Positions 1 to 9,956 of a stretch of DNA of 64,000 nt are shown here, piece by piece. This DNA is from Thermohalobaculum sp963721105. Lineage in GTDB: Bacteria > Pseudomonadota > Alphaproteobacteria > Rhodobacterales > Rhodobacteraceae. Under the pieces are notes generated by a model that saw only the letters and a list, made by a program, of their open reading frames with translations, did no database searches and had not been told where the DNA came from. The position numbers and the translations under genes were made by a program. The stretch's first letter is position 1; each line of letters starts with the position of its first letter. The DNA is taken from assembly GCA_963721105.1 (NCBI GenBank), contig CAVRHY010000005.1:62001-126000 (forward strand). The letters run 5' to 3'.

Positions 1-306
1 ATCAGCTCGATCGAGCTCGAGAACGCCGCGCTGAAGCACCCGGAGGTCTTCGAGGCCGCGGCCATCGGTGTCGCTCACCCGAAATGGGACGAGCGCCCGG
101 TCCTGCTGGTCGTGCCGCAGCCGGGCAAGCGGCCCGACCCGACCAGCATCGTCGCGCTGCTCGAGCCGCATTTCGCGAAGTGGCAGCTGCCGGACGAGGT
201 CATCTTCGTCGACGAGATCCCGCATACCGCGACGGGCAAGATCTCGAAGCTGACAATCCGCCGCCAACTCGACGACAGGGGCTACAAGCTGCCCGACCTG
301 CGGTGA
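1..306 (+). CDS. AMP-forming acyl-CoA synthetase, C-terminal end (5' truncated by window)
   Basis: Reading frame is open from the first base and gives the last 101 residues of an acyl-activating enzyme (ANL superfamily), which joins a carboxylic acid to CoA through an acyl-adenylate. The visible part is the small C-terminal domain. It ends with the A10 motif PHTATGKISK, whose lysine takes part in adenylation. The start of the fragment (SSIELENAALKHPEVFEAAA) matches the region just after the hinge. Substrate class cannot be told from this domain, although the sequence resembles medium/long-chain fatty-acid and DMSP-demethylation-type (DmdB-like) ligases. The gene begins outside the window. Confidence 0.85.
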   Translation: MSSIELENAALKHPEVFEAAAIGVAHPKWDERPVLLVVPQPGKRPDPTSIVALLEPHFAKWQLPDEVIFVDEIPHTATGKISKLTIRRQLDDRGYKLPDLR

Positions 307-679
307 GATCGAGCAGAGACGCGGCAGGGCAGGGCGACACCTACTCGCTGACCCTCGAGACGATCGACCGCGGCGACCTGCGCGCCGGCGGCGCCGACTG
401 CCTCAGCAGATCTCCGCCACGACACGCCAGAGCGGGGCAGGACAACCCTCGCCACGCCCCCGGCAATGGGTACGACGACAGCCGACTATGGTGAAGATCA
501 GGTCACCATTTTTCGAAATGGTAAAATAATCCAATGACCTGACGACGGTCTCATGCGTGAGACCGGCCGATGAGCGGCCACGAATTTCGCCTGCCCGGCG
601 CCGCCGTGGAGCGCGCCGCGGACCGGGCCACCAGGCCCGCCCCACCATGCGCGCTGCGCGCGCCGGCGGCAGCGGGGGG
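307..679. other. Intergenic region with a small stem-loop
   Basis: No convincing gene lies between the acyl-CoA ligase and the end of mutL, which converge here. A hairpin with arms ACCATTT and AAATGGT around a TTCG loop lies at 505-522, and an outer AGGTCA/TGACCT pair (500-505, 535-540) extends it. It sits in an AT-richer patch between the two convergent genes, so it may act as a terminator, but the T-tract is weak on both strands. Confidence 0.4.
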
Positions 680-2591
680 TCACCGCCGGCCGAACAGCTT
701 CTCGATGTCGGCGCGCTCCAGCGCGATCCAGGTCGGGCGGCCGTGGTTGCAGGTGGCCGGCGTGCGGCGTCGCCTCCATCTCGCGCAGCAGCGCATCCAT
801 CTCGGCCTGGGCCAGCCGGCGGCCGGCGCGCACCGAGCCATGGCAGGACATACGCGAGAGGATGGCGTCGAGTCGCTGGCCAAGCCCTTCGGTCGTTCCG
901 AGATCGGCGATCTCGTCGGCGACGTCGCGGATCAGGCGGGCCGGGTCGGCATGGCCGAGCAGCGCCGGCACCTCGCGCACGGCGACCGCGCCGGGGCCGA
1001 AGGGTTCGACCACGAGGCCGAGCGTCGCGAGCTGGTCGGCATGTTCGAGCAGCCGGTCCGCATCGGAGCCGAGCTCGACGATCTCGGGGATCAGCAGGCC
1101 CTGCCGGGCGACGCCGCTGGCCGCCATCTGGCGCTTGAGGCGCTCGTAGACCAGCCGCTCGTGCGCGGCGTGCTGGTCGACGAGCACGATGCCGTCGGCG
1201 GTCTCGGCGACGATGTAGGTGCCGTGCAGCTGCGCCTTCGCCCGGCCGAGCGGCAGGTCGGTCGCCGCGTCATGCTGCGCCTGATCCCCTGCGACGTCGC
1301 CGGAAGCAGCGTCCGGCGCGAGGCCGTTCCGGCCCGGGGCGAAGGCGCCGGTCTCGGCAAAGCCGGCGCCATCGTCCAGGCGCGCCGCCAGCCAGTCGGC
1401 GCCGGCCGGCGCCTGCATCGCCATGGCGGCCTCGACGGCGCGGCCCGAGGGCAGGGACCATGACCGTCCGGCCAGGCCGCCGCCGGATGCCGCGTCGGGC
1501 CGGAAGGCGCCGAGCGCCGCCGTGCCGACGGTCGTCGACTGGCGCACGCCAGCCTCGGCCAGCGCGTGGCGGATGGCGGTCAGCACCAGCCCGCGCACGA
1601 CGCCCGGCTCGCGGAAGCGGACCTCGGCCTTGGCGGGGTGGACATTGACGTCGACGCGCTCGGGCGGGCAGTCGAGGAACAGGCAGACGGCGGGATGGCG
1701 GTCGCGCGCCAGCACGTCGGCATAGGCGGCGCGCACCGCGCCCAGGAGCAGCCTGTCGCGCATCGGCCGGCCGTTGACGAAGACGTGCTGCGCCACCGCC
1801 GCACCGCGCGAAAAGGCGGGCAGGCCCGCATGGCCGGCCAGCCGCAGTCCCTCGCGCTCGGCCTCGATTGCGACGGCGTTGGCGGCGAACTCCGCGCCCA
1901 GCACGCGGCCCGCCCGGGCGAGGCGGGCCTCGAACAGGTTCCCGCCCTCGGCCTCGGCGCGGAACAGCACGCGCGCCTCGGCGCCGGTCGCATCCGACAG
2001 CACGAACGACAGGTCGGGCCGCGCCAGCGCCAGCCGGCGCACAATGTCGGCGACCGCCTGCGCCTCGGCCCGGTCCGAGCGCAGAAACTTGAGCCGCGCC
2101 GGAGTCGCATGGAAAAGGTCGCGCACCTCGACCGTCGTGCCGTCGCCGCGCGATGCCGGGCGGGGCGCGCCGAGGCGCCCGGCGGTCGCCTCGATCGTCC
2201 AGGCATCGGCACCGGGCACGCGCGAGGTGAGTACCAGGCGCGAGACCGAGCCGATCGAGGGCAGCGCCTCGCCGCGGAAGCCGAAGAAGCGGACGTTGAC
2301 CAGGTCCTCGCCGTCGATCTTCGAGGTGGCGTGGCGTTCCAGCGCCAGCGCCAGCTCGGCCGCGGCGATGCCGCAGCCGTCGTCCGCGACGCGGATCAGC
2401 GACTTGCCGCCCTCGGCGATGGCGATCTCGATGCGCGTGGCCCCGGCGTCGATCGCGTTTTCGACCAACTCCTTGACGGCGGAGGCGGGGCGCTCGACCA
2501 CCTCGCCGGCGGCGATGCGGTTGGCCGCCGCCTCGGACAGGCGGCGAATGGTTGCCTCGGGATCCACGATGTTGGGGCTCGGCGCATTCAT
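680..2591 (-). CDS. mutL: DNA mismatch repair protein MutL (one apparent frameshift near the 3' end)
   Basis: MutL links mismatch recognition by MutS to strand removal. The N-terminal GHKL ATPase is clear: ENAIDAG at residues 44-50, DDGCGI near 70 and FRGEAL near 98. The C-terminal dimerisation domain carries the metal-binding endonuclease motif DQHAAHE, so this is the nicking type found in bacteria without MutH. The conserved end (CNHGRPT and a final LFGRR) is in the next frame. One extra base near 755 explains this: removing it restores TPHAGTCNHGRPT. Start is the ATG just upstream of APSPNIVDPEATIRRL; the spacing to an RBS is unremarkable. Length of about 637 residues is normal for the family. 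Confidence 0.9.
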
Positions 2592-2651
2592 GATACTATG
2601 GCTAGCATGGCGCCGGCAATTCTGAAAGTGCTCGCGACCGACGGCGCGGAC

Positions 2652-2687
2652 AAGGAAAAGCGCCCGCCCGGTTTCCCGGGCGGGCGC
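2652..2687 (-). terminator. Rho-independent terminator of the PRC-barrel gene
   Basis: A 12-bp perfect GC stem (2660-2671 with 2676-2687, loop of 4) is followed on the minus strand by TTTTCCTT. It lies 39 bp past the stop of the PRC-barrel gene and upstream of the mutL start, so mutL must have its own promoter in the interval 2592-2650. Confidence 0.8.
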
Positions 2688-2725
2688 CGATGCTGTGGGT
2701 TTCGCAACCCGTCGCTTTGCGCGGC

Positions 2726-4661
2726 TTACTTGTAGCGGCCGATCTGGACCGTGTCGCCCGCGGCCAGTTCCAACTCGCCCGAGGCCTTGTACTCCGGCAT
2801 CGCCTTGATATCGTCCTCGCTGAGGCCGAGCAGGATAGCGTTGTCGCCACGGACGGCGATCCGGTCGGCCGGGATGGCCACCTTGTCCTCGCCGATGCCG
2901 AGGAAGCCGCCATGCTCGATGATGGCGTAGACGCGGTTGCCATTCGAGACGATCCGCTTGATCTCGCCGATGATCCTCGCCGTTCATCGTGACGACGTCG
3001 AGGTGCTCGAGATCACCCGCGGCGACCTTGACCAGCGTGCTGTCAGCGCCCGGCTGATAGCCCTCGCCGAGCAGGCGATTGGTGTCATCGACCGAGAGCC
3101 GAGCGGCTTTGTGATCGCCCTGGCTGCTGGCCTGGTTGCTCGCCTGCTTGCTGGCCTGACGGTTGTTGCCGAGGCCCCAGTGGTCACTGTTCTGCTGCAG
3201 GTTCGTCTCGACGTCGTACAGCGCCGTCTCGGCATCGCGCATATTGTTGTTGTCAAGCGACACGATCACGAGGTCGAGCTGGTCGCTGAGGCCCTGGAGT
3301 TCCTGGCGATCGTTGGTGTCTGCCGAACGCATGGCGAGCTGCAGCTGCTGTTTGGCGCGCTCGACGTCCGAGCGTGCGCGCTGCACGTCATTCTGATCCA
3401 GCGCCCGGCTGGCCGACTGCACGCGGCGGTCGACGCGCAGCACCGCATCCTGCGGCCCGGACGCCGCCGCATTGAACTGGCGCCCTGGCCAGCCTGCGTG
3501 TTGCTGGCCTGCTGATTTGTGCGCGGGCTGGGCCGCTGGCCGGCATTGGACTGGTCATCCTGCTGCGGTCTGACCTGCTGCTGGCCGGCATTGCCGCTAG
3601 CTTGGCATTGTCCATCGCCGCCTGATTGTTTCGTCGCGAGCGGCGGATGCTGACCTTGGGCTCGCCGGTCTGGTGGATCTCGACGCGCGGCTCGTCGTTG
3701 AACGTCACCTCGACATTCGGCTGGGCCGCCTCGTAGCGGATCTGCGGGTTGGCGCGGCTGAAGTGCACCTCGTCCTGAACGTCCGTCGTCATGAAGCGGA
3801 TGCTCGGCTTGACCTTGCTATACCGTGACATCGGCCTCCTGTCGGAGACCGACTTGCCCTGGGAGTTCACCCGCTGCGCGCCGGTCTGGATGCTCGGCTT
3901 CTGATTGTCGGGCACGGCGATGCCGGGATGGACGAGGCGCGCATCGACGTTGACGTCGACCTTCGGATCCTCCTGGCGGACCGTCACCGTCGGCTTCGCC
4001 ATGACGACGTTCACCTCGGGCTGGTCACGCTGCACGTTCAGGCCCGGGGCCGGCATGGTGACGATGATCTCGGGCGCCGGCTGGTCGATGACGACGGTCG
4101 GGCGCGGCACGGCATACGCGGACGTTCGCCGCCTGCTGCCGGACCAGGATGCTGGCGGGCTCCTCGTCGACGTCGATGCGGCCCGGGCGCTCCTGCACCT
4201 GGACCTCGGCCGATGCCCTGCTCGACATCGACCTCGGGGATCGGCTGCTTGACCGTCACCTTGCCCTCGACAACCGCCTTGCGGTTGATCTGCACCGTCT
4301 GGTTGACCGTGTCGGTCGCGCGGAAGGTCTCGGTGTCGGTCTGGAATTCGGTGCGCCGGCCCTTGGCTACGGCCTGCTTCGAGATCCCGCCGGCCTGACC
4401 GATCTTCTTGATGACGAGCGCGCAGGAATCGGCCTCGTTCTTGTCTGCCACCTGCGGCGCGTTCTTGAACTGCGCGAGGATATCTTCGCCCGCGGCCTCG
4501 TCGATCAGGCGATAGAGCTTCTCGCAGGCGCCGAGCTCAGAGGTCTGCTCAGTCGAGGCCTGCTGGCCCTGCTGGCTGGTCTGCGCGTAGGCGTTCATCC
4601 CCAGCGGCATGGACAGGGCGGTCGCACCGAGCAAGAGTGCAGAGAGCTTCAAACGGGTCAT
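2726..4661 (-). CDS. Secreted PRC-barrel domain protein with beta-repeat and coiled-coil regions (several apparent frameshifts)
   Basis: Function unknown; probably an envelope protein. The ATG follows a strong AGGAGGA ribosome site. A signal peptide (MTRLKLSALLLGATALSM, then AYAQ) leads into a Q-rich stretch and a four-Cys-poor helical region. A run of repeating short strands follows (PTVVIDQPAPEIIVTMPAPG, then PEVNVVMAKPTVTVRQEDP), then a Q/N-rich linker, a helical region (SARALDQNDVQRARSDVERA-like) and a C-terminal PRC-barrel (IGEIKRIVSNGNRVYAIIEH). These parts lie in successive frames, with breaks near 4205, 4112, 3603, 3490 and 2975. Every piece is conserved in style and the last ends properly before a terminator, so I read one gene of about 640 residues with sequence errors. 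Two or more separate genes is the alternative. Confidence 0.65.
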
Positions 4662-4792
4662 GTTTCCTCCTGATTACTTTTACGTACACAGAGGTCGCAA
4701 CACATCGGGCCATGAATCGTTCCGATCCGGCTTGTGCCGATCGGCGGCGAATCCCGGAGAGGAAGACCCGGTTTCGGGTGCGGTCGACGCGG

Positions 4793-5281
4793 CTAACGGG
4801 GCGTGGACCGGCGGTGCCAGGCGAGCGCCGCGGACAGCCACAAAACCACCAGGACGGCCGACAGGATCGCGTTCCAGCCAGCCATCGAAATTCCGATGAA
4901 ATCCCAGGCGATGTCGTCACAGCGGACCAGCGGCGCCGAGGTCAGCCGCTCGAGGAGCTGGTCCGGCGACAGCCCCGCGGGGTCCAATCCGGTGCAGCCT
5001 GACGGCCCCGGCCACCAACCGCGCTCGACGCCGGCGTGGTAGACGCCGAGGCCCGAAGTGACCGCCGCCGCCAGCGCGCCAGCGACGGCCAGCGGGCGCT
5101 GGAAACGATGCAGAACCGCCAGCGCCAGCAACGCGATCAGCACCGCGGCAAGGTGCGGCCAACGCTGCAGGAGGCAGAGATGGCAGGGCGGCAGCCCGCC
5201 GATGAACTGGAACCCGAGCGCGCCGAGCAGCAGCGCCGCCGAGCCGGCGCCGGCAAGCAGGATGCAGAGGCGCGGCCCCAT
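4793..5281 (-). CDS. dsbB: Disulfide bond formation protein B (DsbB family)
   Basis: An inner-membrane quinone-dependent oxidase that reoxidises periplasmic DsbA. The 162-residue protein has four hydrophobic segments. The first periplasmic loop holds PCHLC (Cys33/Cys36), and a second loop holds the other cysteine pair (GCTGLD and VRCDD). Length and layout match the family. It starts 17 bp after the stop of the YqaA-type gene on the same strand, so the two are probably cotranscribed. No dsbA is visible in the window. Confidence 0.88.
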   Translation of the reverse strand: MGPRLCILLAGAGSAALLLGALGFQFIGGLPPCHLCLLQRWPHLAAVLIALLALAVLHRFQRPLAVAGALAAAVTSGLGVYHAGVERGWWPGPSGCTGLDPAGLSPDQLLERLTSAPLVRCDDIAWDFIGISMAGWNAILSAVLVVLWLSAALAWHRRSTPR

Positions 5282-5297
5282 GCTCAGGGTCTCACGC

Positions 5298-5898
5298 TCA
5301 TGGGCCGAACACGCGGGCCAGCGCGAAACCGCCGAGGATCAGCAGGCCGCCGACGATCCCGATCGACGTGAGGTGCCGCTCGAGCAACAGCCGCGCACGT
5401 TCGCCGACCCACCAAAGCGCAAGGGCGACGCCGAAGAACTGAAGGCCGCGTCCCAGCACCGAGGCCCAGACGAGCGTCGACAGGTCGAGCTTGGCGGCGC
5501 CGGCCGCGATGACGACGACCTTGTAGGGGAAGGGGGTGACGGCGGCGAAGATGACCGCCTCGGCGCCAATTCGCGATGAACCAGGCCATGAACTCGTCGG
5601 CCTGGGCGGCCTTGCCGTAGAACTCGAGCACAGGGCGGCCGACCTCGGCGAACAGCGCGTAACCGATCCACCAGCCGAGGACGCCGCCGGCGACCGAGCC
5701 GGCCGTGCAGATGCCGGCGATCAGCCATGTGCGGTCGGGACGCGCCAACACCATCGGGATCAGCATGACGAGCGGCGTGATCGGGAAGACCGAACTCTCG
5801 ACGAAGGCCACGCCGGCCAGCGCCCAGAGGGCGTGTGGCGTAGCGGCGAGGCGCAGGATCCAGTCTGAGATGGCACGGCGCATCGCGCCGCGTAGCAC
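5298..5898 (-). CDS. YqaA-type DedA/VTT membrane protein (one apparent frameshift)
   Basis: Small polytopic inner-membrane protein of the YqaA/SNARE-associated (VTT) family, thought to move lipids across membranes; the exact substrate is unknown. The N-terminal part contains ESSVFPITPLVMLIPMVLA and a helical VAGGVLGWWIGYALF, both typical. Near 5567 one extra base breaks the frame. Restoring it gives EAVIFAAVTPFPYKVVVIAA, the conserved second half, ending at LGGFALARVFGP just before dsbB. The start could be the ATG at 5898 or the internal ATG at 5883, which gives MRRAISDW. Confidence 0.75.
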
Positions 5899-6164
5899 CC
5901 GCGCCGGATCGCTGTCCAGCAGACCCTGCGCCCCTCGCGAGGTTCTCGATGCCGCGCCCGGGCTGAACGCTGGTTCGGCGTGGCAGGCAAAAGGCGGTCA
6001 AAGGAAGGGGGCCGCGGGCATGGTCGCCCGTTCTACTGGCAACCCGGCGCAGCGATCCCACGTTGGTGCGTGAACCGCCGGAACCGGCGGTGCGCCGCGT
6101 GACTCCTGCCCGGTCTCCGCGAGGCCGGATTTCGATTGCGGTTGCGACTGCGAGGAAAGAGAAG

Positions 6165-6836
6165 ATGCAAACCGGATTTCCAGACAGCCTTTCGCCAAAC
6201 GTGATCGGCCACCATCCGCGGCCGGGCCGGCACTCGACAGGGCTGCGCGGGCTGCTTGCCGCGCTGGTGCTGCCGCTCCTGCTGCTGGCCCAGCCGGCGG
6301 CGCAGGCCGCGGAGATGCACCTGCGGGGCATCTCGCTCGCTGGCCCGCCGCCGGCGCCCGACTACCCGGTGCCGAACGACCGGGGGCAGGTCTTCTACCT
6401 GCAACGCTCGGCCAACGCGAATACCGTCGTCTATGCCGCGCGCTTCGGCCCGGACGGGGTGCTGGAGCGCAAGAAACCGCTCTCCGCCTACTGGCGGCGC
6501 TACAATAGCCGGGGCCAGGTCGCCGGCTTGTCACTTCTCGAGCGCAAGCTGGCCTACGGCGTGAGCGCCGATGCGCATGCCGGGGGTGGATTCGATGTCG
6601 ACTTCCGCGCCATCCCGCAGCTCGGCGTCGTGCTCGAGCAGCGCGGGCCGGGCCGAGCGGTGCTGACCTTCGCGCCGGAGGGCCAGCCAATTGACCTGAC
6701 CTATGGCTACCTTCAGGTCGACGATGGCGGCTTGATGCCCGAGGTCACGGGGCTGCGGCTGTTCGGTCGCCGCCGCGCCGACGGCCAGCGCGTCCAGATC
6801 GACTACGGCGTGACCGGGGGAGAGATCGGCGGCTGA
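6165..6836 (+). CDS. DUF4833 domain secreted protein
   Basis: Function unknown. The chosen ATG is preceded by AGGAAAGAG and starts MQTGFPDSLSP. After it comes a hydrophobic export segment (GLLAALVLPLLLLAQPAAQA) with an A-x-A cleavage site. The mature part begins near VFYLQRSANANTVVYAARF, which is the characteristic opening of DUF4833, and continues with KPLSAYWRRY and a beta-rich C-terminus ending IDYGVTGGEIGG. The longer upstream start would add about 34 residues of arginine-rich sequence without a ribosome site. The gene stands alone just upstream of tRNA-Leu. Confidence 0.72.
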   Translation: MQTGFPDSLSPNVIGHHPRPGRHSTGLRGLLAALVLPLLLLAQPAAQAAEMHLRGISLAGPPPAPDYPVPNDRGQVFYLQRSANANTVVYAARFGPDGVLERKKPLSAYWRRYNSRGQVAGLSLLERKLAYGVSADAHAGGGFDVDFRAIPQLGVVLEQRGPGRAVLTFAPEGQPIDLTYGYLQVDDGGLMPEVTGLRLFGRRRADGQRVQIDYGVTGGEIGG

Positions 6837-6934
6837 ACCGCCGCCGCCCGCCGTTGCCCTGGCTCGGCGCCTGTCGCCGCGCCAGGCGCGCGGGCGTTGA
6901 CAGCCGGCCACGCGCGCCTAGAGTGCCGCGGCCT

Positions 6935-7020
6935 GCCCGGATGGCGGAACGGTAGACGCAGCGGACTCAAAATCCGCCGGTGGAAACACCGTGAGAGTTC
7001 GAGTCTCTCTCCGGGCACCA
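6935..7020 (+). tRNA. tRNA-Leu (anticodon CAA)
   Basis: An 86-nt class II tRNA. The acceptor stem GCCCGGA pairs with TCCGGGC, followed by discriminator A and an encoded CCA. The anticodon loop CTCAAAA sits on a GCGGA/TCCGC stem and reads CAA (decodes UUG). A long variable arm follows, then a T-loop of the form TTCGAGT. UUG is rare in this GC-rich genome, so this is a minor leucine tRNA. Confidence 0.95.
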
Positions 7021-7116
7021 GACTTTTCCAGGAGATCCCATGTCATGCCTCCCCCGGTGGCCAATGCCGGCCAATGCCGGACGGTCGCGCCGGTGCGGGG
7101 CGCGGCCGCCCGGGCG

Positions 7117-7569
7117 TCAGAGGCTCGACAGCTTTTCGACCAGGCCGCGGGCGTCCTGGATTGCCGAGCGGAGCGAGGCGATCCGCTCGGCGTCCGAGCC
7201 GCTGTTCGCGTTGCTGGACAGCGCCGAGGCGAGCTGCTGACGTGTCTTGCTGTCCAGCTCGACGCGCCTGGCCGCCAGCTCGGAATTGATCGCCACGAGC
7301 TGACGCTTGAGGGCAAGGTGCTGCGAGCGCAGTCGGTCCAGTTCCTCGGACGCCGCCGCCGAGCGCGTGGCAACGTCCTGCTGCTCGGATTGGATCGCGT
7401 CGCGCGTCTGCTCGCGCTGTTCGACCGCCTGCTCGCGCTGGTCTATGCGCTGCTCGTAGCATCCGCTGGACAGGGCCTTGAGGCCCGCGAAGAACCCGCC
7501 CTTGCCCGGGTCGGCATTGTCGCAGGGGCCCGCTGCCAGCAGCAGCCCGACGATCGGTCCGATGTTCAT
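7117..7569 (-). CDS. Secreted or anchored coiled-coil protein, third gene of the caspase operon
   Basis: Function unknown. A 150-residue protein with a short hydrophobic N-terminus (MNIGPIVGLLLAAG), a nearby cysteine that is not a perfect lipobox, and then an almost continuous coiled coil (QREQAVEQREQTRDAIQSEQ, SEELDRLRSQHLALKRQL). It lies 44 bp after the glycine-zipper lipoprotein on the same strand. With the caspase-like gene it forms a likely three-gene transcript. The heptad pattern suggests that it oligomerises or pairs with the coiled coil of the neighbouring lipoprotein; that is inference. Confidence 0.7.
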   Translation of the reverse strand: MNIGPIVGLLLAAGPCDNADPGKGGFFAGLKALSSGCYEQRIDQREQAVEQREQTRDAIQSEQQDVATRSAAASEELDRLRSQHLALKRQLVAINSELAARRVELDSKTRQQLASALSSNANSGSDAERIASLRSAIQDARGLVEKLSSL

Positions 7570-7613
7570 GTCACGCCTCCGATCCCTGCAAGGTCACGCC
7601 CGAGCGTGCCATC

Positions 7614-8303
7614 TCACGCCCCCTGCGCCAGCGTCGTGGCGATCTCGCGCATCGCGGCGATCCGGCGGCTGAGCTCGCCGAGGCGCGGGTCGACCTGGGC
7701 CGTGGCCTGGTCGGCGGGCACGACACTGCGCGCCTGCTGCACCTGGGCCAGGCGCTGGTCCGCGCCGGAAATGGCAGCCCGCATCTCGGCGACGTTGCGG
7801 TCGAGGCTTTCCAGCTCGGCGTTCAGAACGGACTGTGCATTCTGGTCGGTGGCGATCGAGGCGCGGATCGCGGCGATGTCGGCGTTCTGCTCGGCCAGCA
7901 CGGCGCGCATCGCCTGGAGCACGGCCTCGGCATCGGCGTTCGCCGTGTCGAGGTCGGAGATCACGCGACCGAGCCGCTCTTCCTCGGTGGCATAGTCCTG
8001 CTGGAGGGTGCCGACATAGCTACCCGAGGCGGCCCCGGCCCCCGCGCCTGCCATGGAGGCGATCAGCGCCGGCCCCCAGCCGAAGGCGGCGCCGACGCTC
8101 GCCCCCAGCGCGGCACCCGAGGCCGACGCCTCCAGAACCGTCTTCTGCATCACGGCCGATCGCTCGGCGAGCTGGCGCTCGGCCGCGGTCTGCTGCCGGG
8201 CCTGCGCGGTGGCAGCCGCGCTCGCGGGTGCCGAAGCGCTGGTGGTGGCACCCTGCTCGCAGCCCGTGGCCGCAAGGAGCGCGAGAACCGCCGCAGCTCT
8301 CAT
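7614..8303 (-). CDS. Glycine-zipper lipoprotein with coiled-coil tail
   Basis: Function unknown. The N-terminus is a lipoprotein signal (MRAAAVLALLAATGC; Cys15 would be lipidated). A short helical stretch is followed by a glycine/alanine zipper (ASGAALGASVGAAFGWG, MAGAGAGAASGSYVGT) of the kind that packs or inserts into membranes. The C-terminal 130 residues are coiled coil. Its ATG overlaps the end of the caspase-like gene by 4 bp, so translation is coupled. The pairing of a protease with a membrane-active-looking partner is the reason to look at this operon. Confidence 0.75.
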   Translation of the reverse strand: MRAAAVLALLAATGCEQGATTSASAPASAAATAQARQQTAAERQLAERSAVMQKTVLEASASGAALGASVGAAFGWGPALIASMAGAGAGAASGSYVGTLQQDYATEEERLGRVISDLDTANADAEAVLQAMRAVLAEQNADIAAIRASIATDQNAQSVLNAELESLDRNVAEMRAAISGADQRLAQVQQARSVVPADQATAQVDPRLGELSRRIAAMREIATTLAQGA

Positions 8304-9956
8304 TTGGGGATGAAGTCGACGATCCATGCGTAGCTCCCTTCGGTTTTTGCCCTGTGCTCCAGGTCGATGTGCTTGACAAACAAGCCGATATCCGAGCCGT
8401 GGTCGGGCGCGCCCCCGGCGGCGGAGCGCACAGTCTTGCCCATGGTCGACGCCATCTCGCGGATTGCCGGCTCGAATTCGGGCCGGCTCATCTGCAGCAG
8501 GTCCGAGTAATAGGCGCGGCCGGCGTCGACCTGTTCCAGCAGCGCCTGATGGCGCGCGTGGATCGCGTCGACATCGGCCTGCGCCTGCGTCAGCAGCACG
8601 CGGGCGTCCGGATTGTTCTCGGCCAGCGCGCTCAGCTCGCCCAGCGCGTTCTCGGCCATCGTCGAGGCCGAATTCGACCGCGCTCAGCATCGCCATGTCG
8701 CTGCGAAGCTGCTGTGCCGTCTTGGCACCCAGCAGCCCCAGCATGCGCGAGGCGTCCATGTAGAGCCGGTTCGGGTCGACGACTGTGCCGGCCCGGGTCT
8801 GCGAGGCGTAGGATTGCAGGGCCGAAAGGATCACCTTCTCGTCCGGGGGCGCGCTGCCCGGGGACATCGGCAGGTAGCCCAGAACCGACAGAGCCGCGGC
8901 GACGGTGGGGCGCGTCGCATCGTCGAGCGCGTCGCCCAGGGCCACCTGGGTCGACAGCGGCGCGGCGGCCTGTGCGATGCGCTGCTTGGCGAAATCGCTG
9001 AACATGCCGTCGGGGAATTCGGCGAGGAACGCCTCGTAGGGCTCCTTGCCCGACTGCGTGCTGACCTCGCGCCAGCGCTCGATTTCGCGCGCGACCACCG
9101 AGGTCGGCGGCTGCGGCGCGACCGTGCTGAAGCTGTACTCGCCGATGACCGAGTCCTCGACCCAGGGGATCTGCTGGCCGTGCGTGTCGACGATGACGTT
9201 CTGGCGGACCCGGCCGAACATCAGCCGCACGTCCAGCCCCGGCGCATCCAGCTGCCTCAGGAGCGCCGTGGTGAACTGGCTGTTCTCGCCGTCGCCGTCA
9301 TAGGCGACGTTGCCGGGATCGGTGGAATAGGCGAACAGCAAACCCGCCCCGCCTGAGGATCGGGCCAGCCCCGGAACGACGATTCCCTGCTCGGCGAACG
9401 GGTTGTTGCGGCAGGCATCGAGGATGACGATGCCGATCTGCGGTTTCGCGTCGATCAGTGCCTTCTGGACTTCGGACAGACTGATGGCGGCGCCGTCGAG
9501 GGCCGCCTGGGTGAGCGCGTCGAAGCTCGTCCCCAGCAGGTAGTTCTCGCCGTCCTTCTGGATGCCGTGACCGGCGAAGAACACGACGGCCATTTCGGCC
9601 TTGTCGGCGGCCGCCGAGAAGTCCCGGAACGCCGCGCGCAGGCCGGCCCGGTCGAGGTCGACATGCAGCATCACCTCGAAGTCCAGCGTGCGCAGCTTTG
9701 CCGCCACGGCCCGGGCATCGTTCGCCGGGTTGTCGAGGTGCATCGAGGGCACCTTGTAGTCGGAATTCCCCAGGACCAGCGCGACGCGGGTGCCGGCCTC
9801 GGCACCCGAGGCCAGCATCACCGTCAGCCACGCCGCCACGAAGGCGCAGATCAGCCTGGCCGTCGGGCGCGCCACACGCACGCCACGCCAGGGTCGGCCG
9901 GGCAGGCGGCGCCGGCTTGCGCGCGAGGATGGCTTCCAAGACAAGGCCAGTTGCAT
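8300..9956 (-). CDS. Secreted caspase-like (peptidase C14) protein (one apparent frameshift)
   Basis: Caspase-fold cysteine peptidase (orthocaspase type). The N-terminus is a long basic leader plus a hydrophobic segment (LICAFVAAWLTVMLASGAEA), so export is likely. The catalytic domain starts VALVLGNSDY. The histidine is in VVFFAGHG (His130) and the cysteine in VILDACRNNP (Cys182); both are intact. The next ~300 residues are helical with no recognised domain. Near 8672 an extra base breaks the frame; the continuation starts MAENALGELSALAENN and ends VDFIPK. It heads a minus-strand operon with the lipoprotein and the coiled-coil gene. Confidence 0.82.

Noticed and set aside
498..3443. A single 981-codon minus-strand frame joining the PRC protein's helical part to MutL.
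   Set aside because: A strong terminator lies between them, the middle part is the wrong frame of the PRC barrel, and MutL has a natural start.
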